Shown here piece after piece: positions 1-9,931 of a stretch of 12,131 nucleotides of DNA. Within the stretch, counting starts at the first letter, position 1. Every line of letters starts with the position of its first letter. Location of the stretch: assembly GCA_046732015.1 (NCBI GenBank), contig JBKPMF010000123.1, positions 1 through 12,131 on the forward strand, written 5' to 3'. Origin of the DNA: JAOUEA01 sp046732015. Lineage in GTDB: Bacteria; Actinomycetota; UBA4738; HRBIN12. A model generated the notes under the pieces. The model was not told the origin of the DNA. It did no database searches and saw nothing but the letters and a program-made list of their open reading frames with translations. Both the position numbers and the translations under genes were made by a program.

Positions 1-1688
<1,688 letters not shown>

Positions 1689-1696
1689 GCTCTCGG

Positions 1697-1998
1697 CTAC
1701 CACCGGAGCTCCCTCGCGTCGTCGACGTTGACGGTGGCGCGGCGCCGGTAGATCGACACGATGATCGCAAGACCCACCACGACCTCGGCGGCGGCCACCA
1801 CCATGGAGAAGAAGGCCAGCACCTGGCCTCGCAGGTCGCCGTTCATGCGGCTGAAGGCCACCAGCGCCAGGTTCACGGCGTTCAACTGCAGCTCGACCGA
1901 CATGAAGATCAACAGCGCGCTCTTGCGGATCAGCACGCCCACCGAGCCGATCGCGAACAGGATGCCCGACAGCATCACGAAGTAGGCGATCGGTGTCC

Positions 1999-2002
<4 letters not shown>
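1697..2002 (-). CDS. nuoK: NADH-quinone oxidoreductase subunit K (NuoK)
   Basis: NuoK is the small MrpC-like membrane subunit forming part of a proton path between NuoH/J and the antiporter-like subunits. The product is 101 aa, the usual length. Three membrane helices are visible at about residues 3-24, 29-50 and 61-85. The two membrane-buried glutamates essential in E. coli NuoK (Glu36 and Glu72) correspond here to Glu37 (in FMSVELQLNAVNL) and Glu73 (in VVAAAEVVVGLAI). The short C-terminal tail is charged (RRRATVNVDDARELRW). The ATG overlaps the nuoJ stop as ATGA (1999-2002), a standard translational-coupling arrangement, with a G-rich ribosome site (GGGGGA) just upstream inside nuoJ. The stop TAG at 1697-1699 is 8 nt before the nuoL start. 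Confidence 0.97.
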
Positions 2003-2628
<626 letters not shown>

Positions 2629-2634
2629 CGGTTC

Positions 2635-3138
2635 CTAGCCCTCCCGGTCCACGGGGTCGGTGCCCAGCTCCGGCGGCGGGGTGAGGAGCTGCTCCTTCGT
2701 CCAGATCGCGTCCTCACGGCTGGTGAAGCCCATCTCGAAGTAGCTCGTGAGCGTGAGCGCCCGCGTCGGGCACGCCTCGACGCACAGGCCGCACATGATG
2801 CAGCGCAGGTAGTTGATCTGGTAGTCCTTCGCGTACCGCTCTCCCGGACTGGTGGGTGCCTCAGGATCGTTGTCCGCTCCTTCGACCCAGATCGCATCGG
2901 CGGGGCAGGCGTAGGCGCACAGCTCGCATCCGATGCACTTCTCCAGGCCGTCCTCGTGCCGGTTGAGTCGGTGGCGCCCGATGTGGGAACGCTCGGGGAT
3001 CGGCGCGATCTCCTTCGGGTACTGCTCGGTATTGTCGGGCCGGAAGGTCTGCTTGAACACCGTGCCCATGCCTTTGGCGATCGCCACGGTGGAGTCCCAG
3101 ACCCCTCCGCGCTCACGAGGATCGCGGTCGTCGGTCAT
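2635..3138 (-). CDS. nuoI: NADH-quinone oxidoreductase subunit I (NuoI), 2x[4Fe-4S]
   Basis: NuoI is the ferredoxin-like subunit that carries clusters N6a and N6b and passes electrons from NuoG to cluster N2 in NuoB. The product is 167 aa, a normal length. Two classical CxxCxxCxxxCP motifs are present: Cys68, 71, 74, 78 in EKCIGCELCAYACP, and Cys113, 116, 119, 123 in RCIMCGLCVEACP. In this fold each fourth cysteine ligates the other cluster. The wording around the first motif (NRHEDGLEKCIGC) is typical of actinobacterial NuoI. The start is ATG at 3138: it overlaps the nuoH stop as ATGA and has a near-perfect Shine-Dalgarno just upstream. The same frame stays open far upstream, through nuoH to 4320, but that stretch is nuoH read out of frame and not protein-like. 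Confidence 0.98.
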   Translation of the reverse strand: MTDDRDPRERGGVWDSTVAIAKGMGTVFKQTFRPDNTEQYPKEIAPIPERSHIGRHRLNRHEDGLEKCIGCELCAYACPADAIWVEGADNDPEAPTSPGERYAKDYQINYLRCIMCGLCVEACPTRALTLTSYFEMGFTSREDAIWTKEQLLTPPPELGTDPVDREG

Positions 3139-4310
3139 GCACCCACCTCCTTGCGGGATCGCGCGCCCGCCCGGGAGAACAAGGGCGCGAGCAACAGGGC
3201 CAGCGCGAGCGTGCCGCACATGACCGCGAACATCAGGAACTTCCCTTGGTTGCCGTACTCCTGCGGGATCACCACGACGAGCCCGGTGACCATGACCCAC
3301 AGCAGGCCGAACGGGATCAGCACCTTCCAGCCGAACTGCATCAGCCGGTCGTATCGCATACGCGGCAGCGTGGCCCGCACGAGGATCATCACGTAGATCA
3401 CCGCCGTGATCTTCAGCAGGAACCACAGCAGCGGGCCGATCCACGACAGCGGCCCGTCGAACCACGGTCCGTGCCAGCCGCCCAGGAACAACGTGACGCC
3501 GACGGCCGCGATCGTCACGGTGCTGACGTACTCGCCCAGGAAGAACATCGCGAACTTGATCCCCGAGTATTCGGTGTGGAAGCCGGCCACCAGTTCGGAC
3601 TCGGCTTCGGCCAGATCGAACGGAGGACGGTTCGTCTCGGCGAGGGCGCAGATGAAGAACACGACGAAGGCGGGGAACTGCGGGAAGATGTTCCACGCCG
3701 GCACACCGAAGAGGGTGGCGTCGTGCCAGTGGAGCGCGAAGTTGCCCGACTGCTGCGCGACGATCTCCGACATCGACAGGTGCCCGCTCCACATGATCAC
3801 CGCGACCAGTGCCAGGCCCATGCCCACCTCGTAGCTGATCATCTGCGCGCTCGAGCGCACGGATCCGAGCAGCGGGTAGTTCGAGCCGCTCGACCAGCCG
3901 GCCAACACCACGCCGTAGACCCCGATCGAGGTCATGGCGAGCACCCACAGGATGCCGATGTTGAGGTCGGTGATCTGGAACGGCACCACGCGGCCGAACA
4001 GCTCCACGGGCTCTCCGAACGGGATCGTGCAGAACGCGAGGAACCCGGGGAACATCGCCAGGATCGGCGCGATCAGGTACACGGGCCGATCGGCGTTCGT
4101 GGGCGTGATGCCTTCCTTGAAGAACAGCTTGATGCCGTCGGCCAGCGTGATGAGCATGCCGCGGGGCCCGGCGCGCATCGGGCCCACACGGGTCTGCATG
4201 TCGGCGATCACCTTGCGCTCCATCCAGATGTAGAGCATCACGGCGATCAGCAGCACGAAGAAGACCAGCACCACCCGCACCACCATGACCGACCAGTCGA
4301 CCCAGTCCAT
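3135..4310 (-). CDS. nuoH: NADH-quinone oxidoreductase subunit H (NuoH)
   Basis: NuoH is the membrane subunit (ND1 homologue) that, with NuoB and NuoD, forms the quinone-binding chamber and starts the proton-translocation path. The product is 391 aa and strongly hydrophobic, with about eight to nine membrane helices. Family signatures are intact: ERKVIADMQTRVGPMRAGPR at residues 31-50, SNYPLLGSVRSSAQMISYE at 143-161, and ETNRPPFDLAEAESELVAGF (225-244) continuing into HTEYSG (245-250). That last segment is the conserved acidic loop at the chamber mouth. The ATG at 4310 overlaps the nuoG stop by one base (TGATG), with a good ribosome site 9 nt upstream. The 3' end overlaps nuoI by 4 nt. Confidence 0.98.
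   Translation of the reverse strand: MDWVDWSVMVVRVVLVFFVLLIAVMLYIWMERKVIADMQTRVGPMRAGPRGMLITLADGIKLFFKEGITPTNADRPVYLIAPILAMFPGFLAFCTIPFGEPVELFGRVVPFQITDLNIGILWVLAMTSIGVYGVVLAGWSSGSNYPLLGSVRSSAQMISYEVGMGLALVAVIMWSGHLSMSEIVAQQSGNFALHWHDATLFGVPAWNIFPQFPAFVVFFICALAETNRPPFDLAEAESELVAGFHTEYSGIKFAMFFLGEYVSTVTIAAVGVTLFLGGWHGPWFDGPLSWIGPLLWFLLKITAVIYVMILVRATLPRMRYDRLMQFGWKVLIPFGLLWVMVTGLVVVIPQEYGNQGKFLMFAVMCGTLALALLLAPLFSRAGARSRKEVGA
3144..3152 (-). promoter_or_regulatory. Strong Shine-Dalgarno site of nuoI
   Basis: The minus strand reads AAGGAGGTG 5 nt before the nuoI ATG (7 nt from the GGAGG core), inside the last codons of nuoH. This is a nearly full anti-16S match and the strongest ribosome site in the window. 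It fixes the nuoI start at 3138 and suggests that NuoI is initiated independently as well as by coupling to nuoH termination. Confidence 0.8.
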
Positions 4311-6721
4311 CAGGCCGCACCTCCCGACGCGCTTCCCACCGGTTCGGACCCGGCGCTCGGAGACCCGGCGTCCTCGGCGGCCTCGGGGACGTCGACGGCC
4401 GCCAGCTCGACCGGCGCGGTCATGCGACCCGAGAGCAGGGTGTTGGCCGCGAACCCGGGCTGGTTGAACGGCACGAAGACGGCACCCCTCGCGACGTGGC
4501 CGCTGACCCGCGCCGGCAGCGTGGCCTCACCGACGTCGGTCCGAACGATGACCGATGCGCCGTCGGCGACCCCGGCCGCTTCGGCGTCCTCGGGATGGAT
4601 CTCCGCGAAGGGAGCGGAGCCGAGGGCGGCCTCGAGTTCATCGGCGCGCTCGGACAGCCGGCCGTCGTCGATCAGGAGCGGGTAGGTGAAGAGCTGGAGT
4701 TCCGCAGGTGCCGACGCCCCGGACTCGCCGGAGCTCATGGCTCCGACCGGTCGCGGCGCGAGGAGCGGACCCATCTCCTCGTGCAGCTCGTCCAACGTTT
4801 CGAACCCCAGATCGCCGCCGCACGCCAGCGCCATGCTCGCGAAGATCTCCCAGTCGGGCAGGCTGATCCCCTGGGCGCCGCGGATCGGCTGCAACCGCTG
4901 GCCCCGGCCCTCCCACGTGGTGACGTGTCCTTCTTTCTCGATGAACGGCGCAGCGGGCAGGAACGCGCTCGCGAACGGTTCCAGCGAACCCAGCTCCAGC
5001 GACTGGACCACGACCCGCTCGACGTTCTGCAGGGCGCGACGCGCGAGCGCGGCGTCGGGCAGGTCGCGCAGCGGATCGATCCCCACGCAGAACAGCACAT
5101 CGACCTCGCGATCGGCGCAGGCCTGCAGGATGGCGTGGCTGTCGCGGCCGGGCTCGCGGTTCATCAACGGACCCCATGCGGGCTCCACCTCGTCGGCCTC
5201 ATCGAACGTCCGGCCACCGGGCAGCAAGGCGGGATGCACGCCAGCTCGGAGCGCCCCGCGATCGTTCGCGCGGCGGGTGACGAACGCGAACCTGGCACCG
5301 ACCTCGCCGGCGACCGTCCAGGCGGGATCGGCAGCGCCGTCACGCTCGCCGGCGATCACCACGCCGGCGTCGCCGGCCTCCCGAAGGGCGGCGAGCGCGG
5401 CGTCGAGCTCGACGTCGACCCCCCCCGCCAGGACCCGCGCCTCGTCGCCGGGCGCGCACAATACGTGCGTCGCCACGTCGTGCAGCCGGGTTCGGCGTGG
5501 GTGCAGCACCCAGATCCTGGCGCCCCGCTTGGCGGCCTTGCGCAGGCGCAGGTGCAGGATCGGCACCTCCTGCTCGGTGTCGAGTCCCACCACGAGGATC
5601 GCCTGGGCGCGCTCGACGTCCTTGTAGGTCACGGCCATCGGTGCCCCGGCCGCCACACGCTCCGCGTTCTCGGGACCGCCCGCCCGGCGGTGGTCGAGGT
5701 CGTTCGTGCGGAAGACCGTGCGCGCGAGCTTGGAGAGCGCGTACGCGTCCTCGTCCATCAGGCGCCCGCCGGTGAGGACCGCGACGCGCGCACCGTCGGT
5801 CCACTCGCCGATCCGTGTGAGCACCTCGCCGAACGAGGCGGGCTCGAGCCCGCGATCGCGGATCAGCGGCGTCGTGATGCGATCGGGCGCATCGGGGAAC
5901 CGGAACGCGAACCGTCCCTTGTCGCACAGCCATGCGTCGTTGACGTCGTAGTTGTCGCGCGCGAGCTGGCGCACCACCTCCCCGCGGCGGACGTCGACCT
6001 TCATATTGCAGCCGGCGCTGCAGTGCGGGCACACGGTGTCGACGCTCGAGAGGTCGAACGGTCGCGCCACGAACCGGTAGGGCGAAGCGGTCAGCGCGCC
6101 GACCGGACAGATCTGTACGGTGTTGCCGCTGAACGGGGACCGGAAGTCTTCGCCCGCCGAGATCGCCACCCGCTCACCCGGCCCGCGATCGAACAACTCG
6201 ATGAACCGATCGCCCGAGATCTCGTCACAGAACCGCGTGCACCGGGCGCACAGCACGCAGCGTTCGCGGTCCAGGTTCACCAGCGGAGACAGCGGGATCG
6301 GCTTGGGGAAGGTGCGCTTGGCCTCTTCGAAGCGGCTGTCGCCCGGCCCGAACGCCAACGCCTGATCCTGCAGGGGGCACTCGCCCCCACGATCGCAGAT
6401 CGGGCAGTCCAACGGGTGGTTCAACAACAGGAACTCGAGGTTCGCCACCTGCGCCTCGTGCACCGTCCCGTTCGTGTTCTGGGTGTGCACGGCCATGCCC
6501 GGCGCCACGGCCACCGTGCACGAGGTCGCCAGTTTGGGCTGGCCCTCGATCTGCACGTAGCACTGGCGGCACGCGCCGGCGGGTTCGAGCAGCGGGTGGT
6601 CGCAGAAGCGCGGGATCTCGACGCCCACCTGTTCGGCGGCGCGGATGATCAACGTGCCGGCGGGCACCGTGACCTCCTTGCCGTCGATCGTGAGGGTGAC
6701 GGTCTGGTCGGAGGCGGGCAT
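4310..6721 (-). CDS. nuoG: NADH-quinone oxidoreductase subunit G (NuoG), multi-Fe-S
   Basis: NuoG is the large peripheral-arm subunit relaying electrons from NuoF toward NuoI. It has 803 aa. An N-terminal 2Fe-2S ferredoxin domain holds N1b with Cys40, 51, 54, 68. His102, Cys106, 109, 115 are the His/Cys ligands of N5, and Cys155, 158, 161, 205 those of N4. Cys231, 234, 238, 266 form the optional off-pathway cluster N7, in the usual CxxCxxxC-x27-C spacing. The rest is a molybdopterin-oxidoreductase-like fold without evident cofactor function, including GVHPALLPGGR, a pattern I associate with actinobacterial NuoG, and FIEKEGHVTTWEGRGQR. A C-terminal MopB-type beta-barrel follows (roughly 670-775), then a ~25-residue Ala/Gly/Ser/Glu tail that looks disordered. 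The ATG directly abuts the nuoF TAG. An 8-G run lies in the coding strand at 5419-5426 but the frame is continuous. Confidence 0.97.
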   Translation of the reverse strand: MPASDQTVTLTIDGKEVTVPAGTLIIRAAEQVGVEIPRFCDHPLLEPAGACRQCYVQIEGQPKLATSCTVAVAPGMAVHTQNTNGTVHEAQVANLEFLLLNHPLDCPICDRGGECPLQDQALAFGPGDSRFEEAKRTFPKPIPLSPLVNLDRERCVLCARCTRFCDEISGDRFIELFDRGPGERVAISAGEDFRSPFSGNTVQICPVGALTASPYRFVARPFDLSSVDTVCPHCSAGCNMKVDVRRGEVVRQLARDNYDVNDAWLCDKGRFAFRFPDAPDRITTPLIRDRGLEPASFGEVLTRIGEWTDGARVAVLTGGRLMDEDAYALSKLARTVFRTNDLDHRRAGGPENAERVAAGAPMAVTYKDVERAQAILVVGLDTEQEVPILHLRLRKAAKRGARIWVLHPRRTRLHDVATHVLCAPGDEARVLAGGVDVELDAALAALREAGDAGVVIAGERDGAADPAWTVAGEVGARFAFVTRRANDRGALRAGVHPALLPGGRTFDEADEVEPAWGPLMNREPGRDSHAILQACADREVDVLFCVGIDPLRDLPDAALARRALQNVERVVVQSLELGSLEPFASAFLPAAPFIEKEGHVTTWEGRGQRLQPIRGAQGISLPDWEIFASMALACGGDLGFETLDELHEEMGPLLAPRPVGAMSSGESGASAPAELQLFTYPLLIDDGRLSERADELEAALGSAPFAEIHPEDAEAAGVADGASVIVRTDVGEATLPARVSGHVARGAVFVPFNQPGFAANTLLSGRMTAPVELAAVDVPEAAEDAGSPSAGSEPVGSASGGAA
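4318..4325 (-). promoter_or_regulatory. Shine-Dalgarno site of nuoH
   Basis: The minus strand reads GGGAGGTG within the last codons of nuoG. Its GGAGG core is 9 nt before the nuoH ATG at 4310. It supports that start and lies within the Gly/Ala-rich coding tail of nuoG. Confidence 0.65.
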
Positions 6722-8026
6722 CTAGGAGGCCACCTCCTCGGCCCCGGCGGGAGCGGGCTTCAGTGGGCACCGGCCCAGCCGGACGTGCTCCTCGTACTCG
6801 TCGCCGAAATGCTTGAGGCTGGAGTTGATGACCGACGCGGTGCCGTCGGCGAGCGCGCAGAACGCCCGGAACATGATGTTCGTGCCCATGTCGTGCATCA
6901 CCGGGATGTCCTGCTCCCGGCCGTAGCCGTTCTCCAGCCGGCCCAGCACCCGGGTGGCCCACCAACTGCCTTCGCGGCAGGGCGTGCATTTGCCGCACGA
7001 TTCCACCGCGTAGAACCGCACCATGCGCTCGGCGGCCTCGACGACGCAGTCGGTCTCGTCCATCACCATGATCGCGCCGGTACCCAGCAGGGAGCCGGCC
7101 TCGGCCACCGACTCGTAGTCCAGGGGTACGTCGATGTGCTCGGCGGTGAGCAGCGGCGTGCTCGACCCCCCGGGGGTGAACGCCTTCAGCTGCCCGCCGC
7201 CCAGCATGCCGCCGGCCGCCTCCTCGAGCAGCACCCGGAAGGGCGTGCCCATCGGGAGCTCGTAGTTCCCGGGCCGCTCGACCTTGCCACTGATCGTGAA
7301 CATCTTCGACCCGGGCGACTTCTCGGTGCCGAGGGAGCGGAACCAGTCCGCGCCTCGCACGACGATGTCAGGCACGTTCATCAGGGTCTCGACGTTGTTG
7401 ATCACGGTCGGGGATGCATAGAGCCCCTCCACCGCCGGGAAGGGCGGGCGCAGGCGCGGCTGACCGCGTAGGCCCTCCAACGAGTTCAGGAGCGCGGTCT
7501 CTTCCCCGCAGATGTAGGCGCCGGCCCCCCGGTGCAGCACGATGTCCAGGTCGTAGTCGCTGCCGGCGATCCCGCTGCCCAGGTACCCGCCGGCGTAGGC
7601 CTCATCGAGCGCCTGCTGCAGCACGATCGCCTGCCACAGGTACTCGCCGCGGATGTAGATGAACGCGGTGTGGCACCCGATCGCCTTGGCCGCGATCGCC
7701 GTGCCTTCGATCAGCCGATGGGGTTCCCGTTCGCCCAGCTCGCGGTTGTTGCAGGTGCCCGGTTCGGACTCGTCGAAGTTGACCGTGACGTAGGTCGGCT
7801 TGCCGGTGTCGCGCGGCACGAACGACCACTTCATCCCGGTGGGGAACCCCGCGCCGCCGCGACCTCGCAGGCCGGAGTCCTTCACCAGTTGGATCAGGTC
7901 GGGCTCGGTCATGGCAAGCGCCTGCTTCAACCCGCCATACCCGCCGCGCTGGACGTAGCCGTCCAGACCCACGGCTTCGGGCTGATCCCAGTGACGGGTG
8001 AGGCGGAGCTCGAAGTCCGGGTTCAT
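6722..8026 (-). CDS. nuoF: NADH-quinone oxidoreductase subunit F (NuoF), NADH/FMN site
   Basis: NuoF binds NADH and FMN and carries cluster N3, the entry point of electrons into complex I. The product is 434 aa, the usual size. The glycine-rich NADH/FMN motif GRGGAGFPTGMKW spans 55-67. The FMN loop is NFDESEPGTCNNRE at 83-96, and YICGEETALLNSLEGLRGQP at 171-190 is also diagnostic. The N3 ligands are Cys344, 347 and 350 in ESCGKCTPCREG, plus Cys390. The FMN loop differs from the common NADESEPGTFKDR form at Phe84, Asn93 and Asn94; the catalytic-site acidic residues remain. The ATG overlaps the nuoE stop as ATGA, with GAGG 7 nt upstream. The stop abuts the nuoG start. Function is secure. Confidence 0.98.
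   Translation of the reverse strand: MNPDFELRLTRHWDQPEAVGLDGYVQRGGYGGLKQALAMTEPDLIQLVKDSGLRGRGGAGFPTGMKWSFVPRDTGKPTYVTVNFDESEPGTCNNRELGEREPHRLIEGTAIAAKAIGCHTAFIYIRGEYLWQAIVLQQALDEAYAGGYLGSGIAGSDYDLDIVLHRGAGAYICGEETALLNSLEGLRGQPRLRPPFPAVEGLYASPTVINNVETLMNVPDIVVRGADWFRSLGTEKSPGSKMFTISGKVERPGNYELPMGTPFRVLLEEAAGGMLGGGQLKAFTPGGSSTPLLTAEHIDVPLDYESVAEAGSLLGTGAIMVMDETDCVVEAAERMVRFYAVESCGKCTPCREGSWWATRVLGRLENGYGREQDIPVMHDMGTNIMFRAFCALADGTASVINSSLKHFGDEYEEHVRLGRCPLKPAPAGAEEVAS
6724..6738 (-). promoter_or_regulatory. Shine-Dalgarno of nuoG inside a perfect 6-bp hairpin
   Basis: On the minus strand AGGAGG, TGG, CCTCCT forms a perfect 6-bp inverted repeat with a 3-nt loop. The 5' arm is the only evident ribosome site for nuoG, its GGAGG core lying 11 nt before the ATG at 6721. 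The 3' arm runs into the nuoF stop codon. If it folds in mRNA, the Shine-Dalgarno is masked until a ribosome finishing nuoF melts it, which would couple NuoG to NuoF synthesis. The repeat is directly visible; folding and function are inferred. Confidence 0.5.
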
Positions 8027-8613
8027 ACCGCGCCCTCGGGCTCGGCCGCGGAGGCTTCGAGGCCGGCCAGCACGCGAGAGGCGTGCCGGAAGTTCTGCAT
8101 GGTGGGGCCACGTGCGGGCTCGGGGGTCTCGCCTGCGCGGATCGCCGCGACCAGCTCGCGCATGCGCTCAGGGCTCACCGCATCGAAGTTCGCGAAATCG
8201 ATCTGGACCGCCGGCGCGAAGTCGCACACGCCGAGGCATTCTTCCTCGTGGACGGTGAACAGGCCGTCATCGGAGACCTCGCCGCCGTGCGGGATGCCGG
8301 TCGCCTCGTGCGCCGCCTCGTAGACGTCCTTCCCACCGCGCAGCATGCAGGCAAGGTTGGTGCAGATGTTGACGAGGTGTTCGCCCGTGGGCTGCAGCCG
8401 GTACATCGAGTAGAAGGTGGCGACGGCCTCGACCTCTGCGGTGGTGAGGTCCAGCAGGCCGGCGACCTCCTGGAGCCCGTCGCGCGTCACCTGACCCTGC
8501 TCGGACTGGGCGAGGTAGAGCAGCGGCATCACCGCGGAGCGCGACCGCCCCTCGGGGTAGCGCCCGATGATCGTGCGGGCCTCCTCGAGCACGCTGCCCT
8601 CGAAGACGGCCAT
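8023..8613 (-). CDS. nuoE: NADH-quinone oxidoreductase subunit E (NuoE), [2Fe-2S] N1a
   Basis: NuoE is the thioredoxin-like 2Fe-2S subunit next to NuoF; its N1a cluster accepts an electron from FMN off the main chain. The product is 196 aa. Ligands are Cys84 and Cys89 (NICTNLACML), then Cys126 and Cys130 (EEECLGVCDFAP), the usual CxxxxC...CxxxC pattern. The N-terminal helical region includes the typical VATFYSMYRLQP (64-75). About 35 residues follow the thioredoxin fold (AGETPEPARGPTMQNF onward), an extension of a kind seen in several bacterial NuoE proteins. The start is ATG at 8613, overlapping the nuoD stop by one base (TGATG). The open frame extends to 9018, but that upstream part is nuoD out of frame. 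The ribosome site is weak (GGGGTGGA), suggesting dependence on nuoD termination. Confidence 0.97.
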   Translation of the reverse strand: MAVFEGSVLEEARTIIGRYPEGRSRSAVMPLLYLAQSEQGQVTRDGLQEVAGLLDLTTAEVEAVATFYSMYRLQPTGEHLVNICTNLACMLRGGKDVYEAAHEATGIPHGGEVSDDGLFTVHEEECLGVCDFAPAVQIDFANFDAVSPERMRELVAAIRAGETPEPARGPTMQNFRHASRVLAGLEASAAEPEGAV

Positions 8614-9926
8614 CAGCGGTCCACCCCGCCCATCACGGGGTCGATCGATGCGATGGCGGCGATCGCATCGGCCACGAGGTGGCCCTCCACCATCGTGGGC
8701 GTCGCCTGCAGGTTCACGAACGAGGGGTCGCGGATCTTCACGCGGTAGGGCTGGTGACCCCCGTCGGACGTGACGGCGAACCCGAGCTCGCCGCGGGGAG
8801 ATTCCACGGCCTGGTAGACCTCGCCCGCCGGCACCTCCACCCCTTCGGTCACCATCTTGAAGTGGTGGATCAGCGCCTCCATCGATTCCTCCATGATGTG
8901 GCGCAGGTATTCCGGGTCGTTGCCGATCCCGTCGGGCCCCACCGAGAGCTTGGACGGCCACCCGACCTTCGGATCCTCGATCATGACCGGGCCGGGCTCC
9001 TCGAGCCGCTCCAGGCACTGGCGGATGATCTTCATCGACTCGCGCATCTCCGCGAGACGGACCTCGTAGCGCGCATAGGCGTCGGCCTGGGTCCGCACCG
9101 GCACATCGAACTCGTAGGTCTCGTAGCCGCAGTACGGCATGTCCTTGCGCAGGTCGGCGGCGACCCCGGCCGACCGCAGCATCGGGCCGGTGACGCCCAG
9201 CGCCAGCGCGTCCTCGGCGGTCAACACGCCGACACCCACGTTGCGCTCGAGCCAGATCGGGTTGTCGTTGAGCAGCGTCTCGTAGTCGTCGATCCGCTTG
9301 GGCATGTCCTCGCAGAACTTCGCGGCCTTGCGGACGCCCTCATCGTTGAGGTCCATGATCACGCCGCCGATCCGGATGTACGCATGGTTCATCCGCAGGC
9401 CGGTGATCTCTTCGAAGATGTCCATGAGGACCTCGCGCTCGCGGAAGCCGTAGAGCATCACGCTCACGGCACCGAGCTCGAGCCCGCCGGTGGCGAGCCA
9501 CACGAGGTGAGAGCTGATGCGGTTGAGTTCGTTCATCAGGACACGGATCACCTGCGCACGCGGGGGCGCTTCCACGCCGAGCAGCTTCTCCACGGCCAGG
9601 CAGTAGCCCAGCTCGTTGAAGAACGGCGACAGGTAGTCGGCGCGCGTGACGTAGGTGATGCCCTGGGTCCAGGTCCGGTACTCGGTGTTCTTCTCGATCC
9701 CCGTGTGCAGGTAGCCGATGATCGGCTTGCAGGTCACCACGGTCTCGCCGTCGAGTTCCAGCAGCAGACGCAGCACCCCGTGGGTCGAGGGGTGCTGCGG
9801 GCCCATGTTGATGATCATCGTCTCTGCTCTGAGCTCGCCGCTGGGCGAGACTCCGAACTCACCTTCCGACGAGACCAACTCGGGAGCGGGATCGAGATGC
9901 GCGGCGTCCCTCGGCGTGTCCTGCAT
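8613..9926 (-). CDS. nuoD: NADH-quinone oxidoreductase subunit D (NuoD), quinone site
   Basis: NuoD (49-kDa homologue, related to NiFe-hydrogenase large subunits) forms the quinone headgroup site beside cluster N2. From ATG 9926 it has 437 aa. GPQHPSTHG lies at 42-50, and His49 with Tyr98 (in TRADYLSPF) has the same 49-residue spacing as the quinone-binding His38/Tyr87 pair of Thermus Nqo4. Other signatures are YLHTGIEKN (72-80), MNELNRISSHLVWLATGG (131-148) and a C-terminus in DPVMGGVDR; LHTGIEKN and the GGVDR ending fit actinobacterial NuoD. Homology begins near residue 34, so the first ~30 residues are poorly constrained. ATG 9926 is 5 nt past nuoC. GTG 9935 is an equal candidate, giving a GTGA overlap like nuoB-nuoC; neither has a clear ribosome site. 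It is not fused to NuoC. Confidence 0.96.
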   Translation of the reverse strand: MQDTPRDAAHLDPAPELVSSEGEFGVSPSGELRAETMIINMGPQHPSTHGVLRLLLELDGETVVTCKPIIGYLHTGIEKNTEYRTWTQGITYVTRADYLSPFFNELGYCLAVEKLLGVEAPPRAQVIRVLMNELNRISSHLVWLATGGLELGAVSVMLYGFREREVLMDIFEEITGLRMNHAYIRIGGVIMDLNDEGVRKAAKFCEDMPKRIDDYETLLNDNPIWLERNVGVGVLTAEDALALGVTGPMLRSAGVAADLRKDMPYCGYETYEFDVPVRTQADAYARYEVRLAEMRESMKIIRQCLERLEEPGPVMIEDPKVGWPSKLSVGPDGIGNDPEYLRHIMEESMEALIHHFKMVTEGVEVPAGEVYQAVESPRGELGFAVTSDGGHQPYRVKIRDPSFVNLQATPTMVEGHLVADAIAAIASIDPVMGGVDR

Positions 9927-9931
9927 GTGGG

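Noticed and set aside
3139..4320. A 5' extension of nuoI giving a 561-codon protein
   Set aside because: The extra ~394 codons are nuoH in the wrong frame. The nuoI ATG at 3138 has an excellent ribosome site and gives a normal-length protein.
4496..7471. A 991-codon open frame on the plus strand opposite nuoG and nuoF
   Set aside because: It is rich in Arg, His, Gln, Gly and Ala with no recognisable domain, and lies exactly antisense to two genes with all their catalytic motifs. In very G+C-rich DNA, G/C third positions keep such antisense frames free of stops.
8614..9018. A 5' extension of nuoE giving 331 codons
   Set aside because: The added part reads nuoD out of frame and has no NuoE similarity; ATG 8613 forms the usual one-base overlap.
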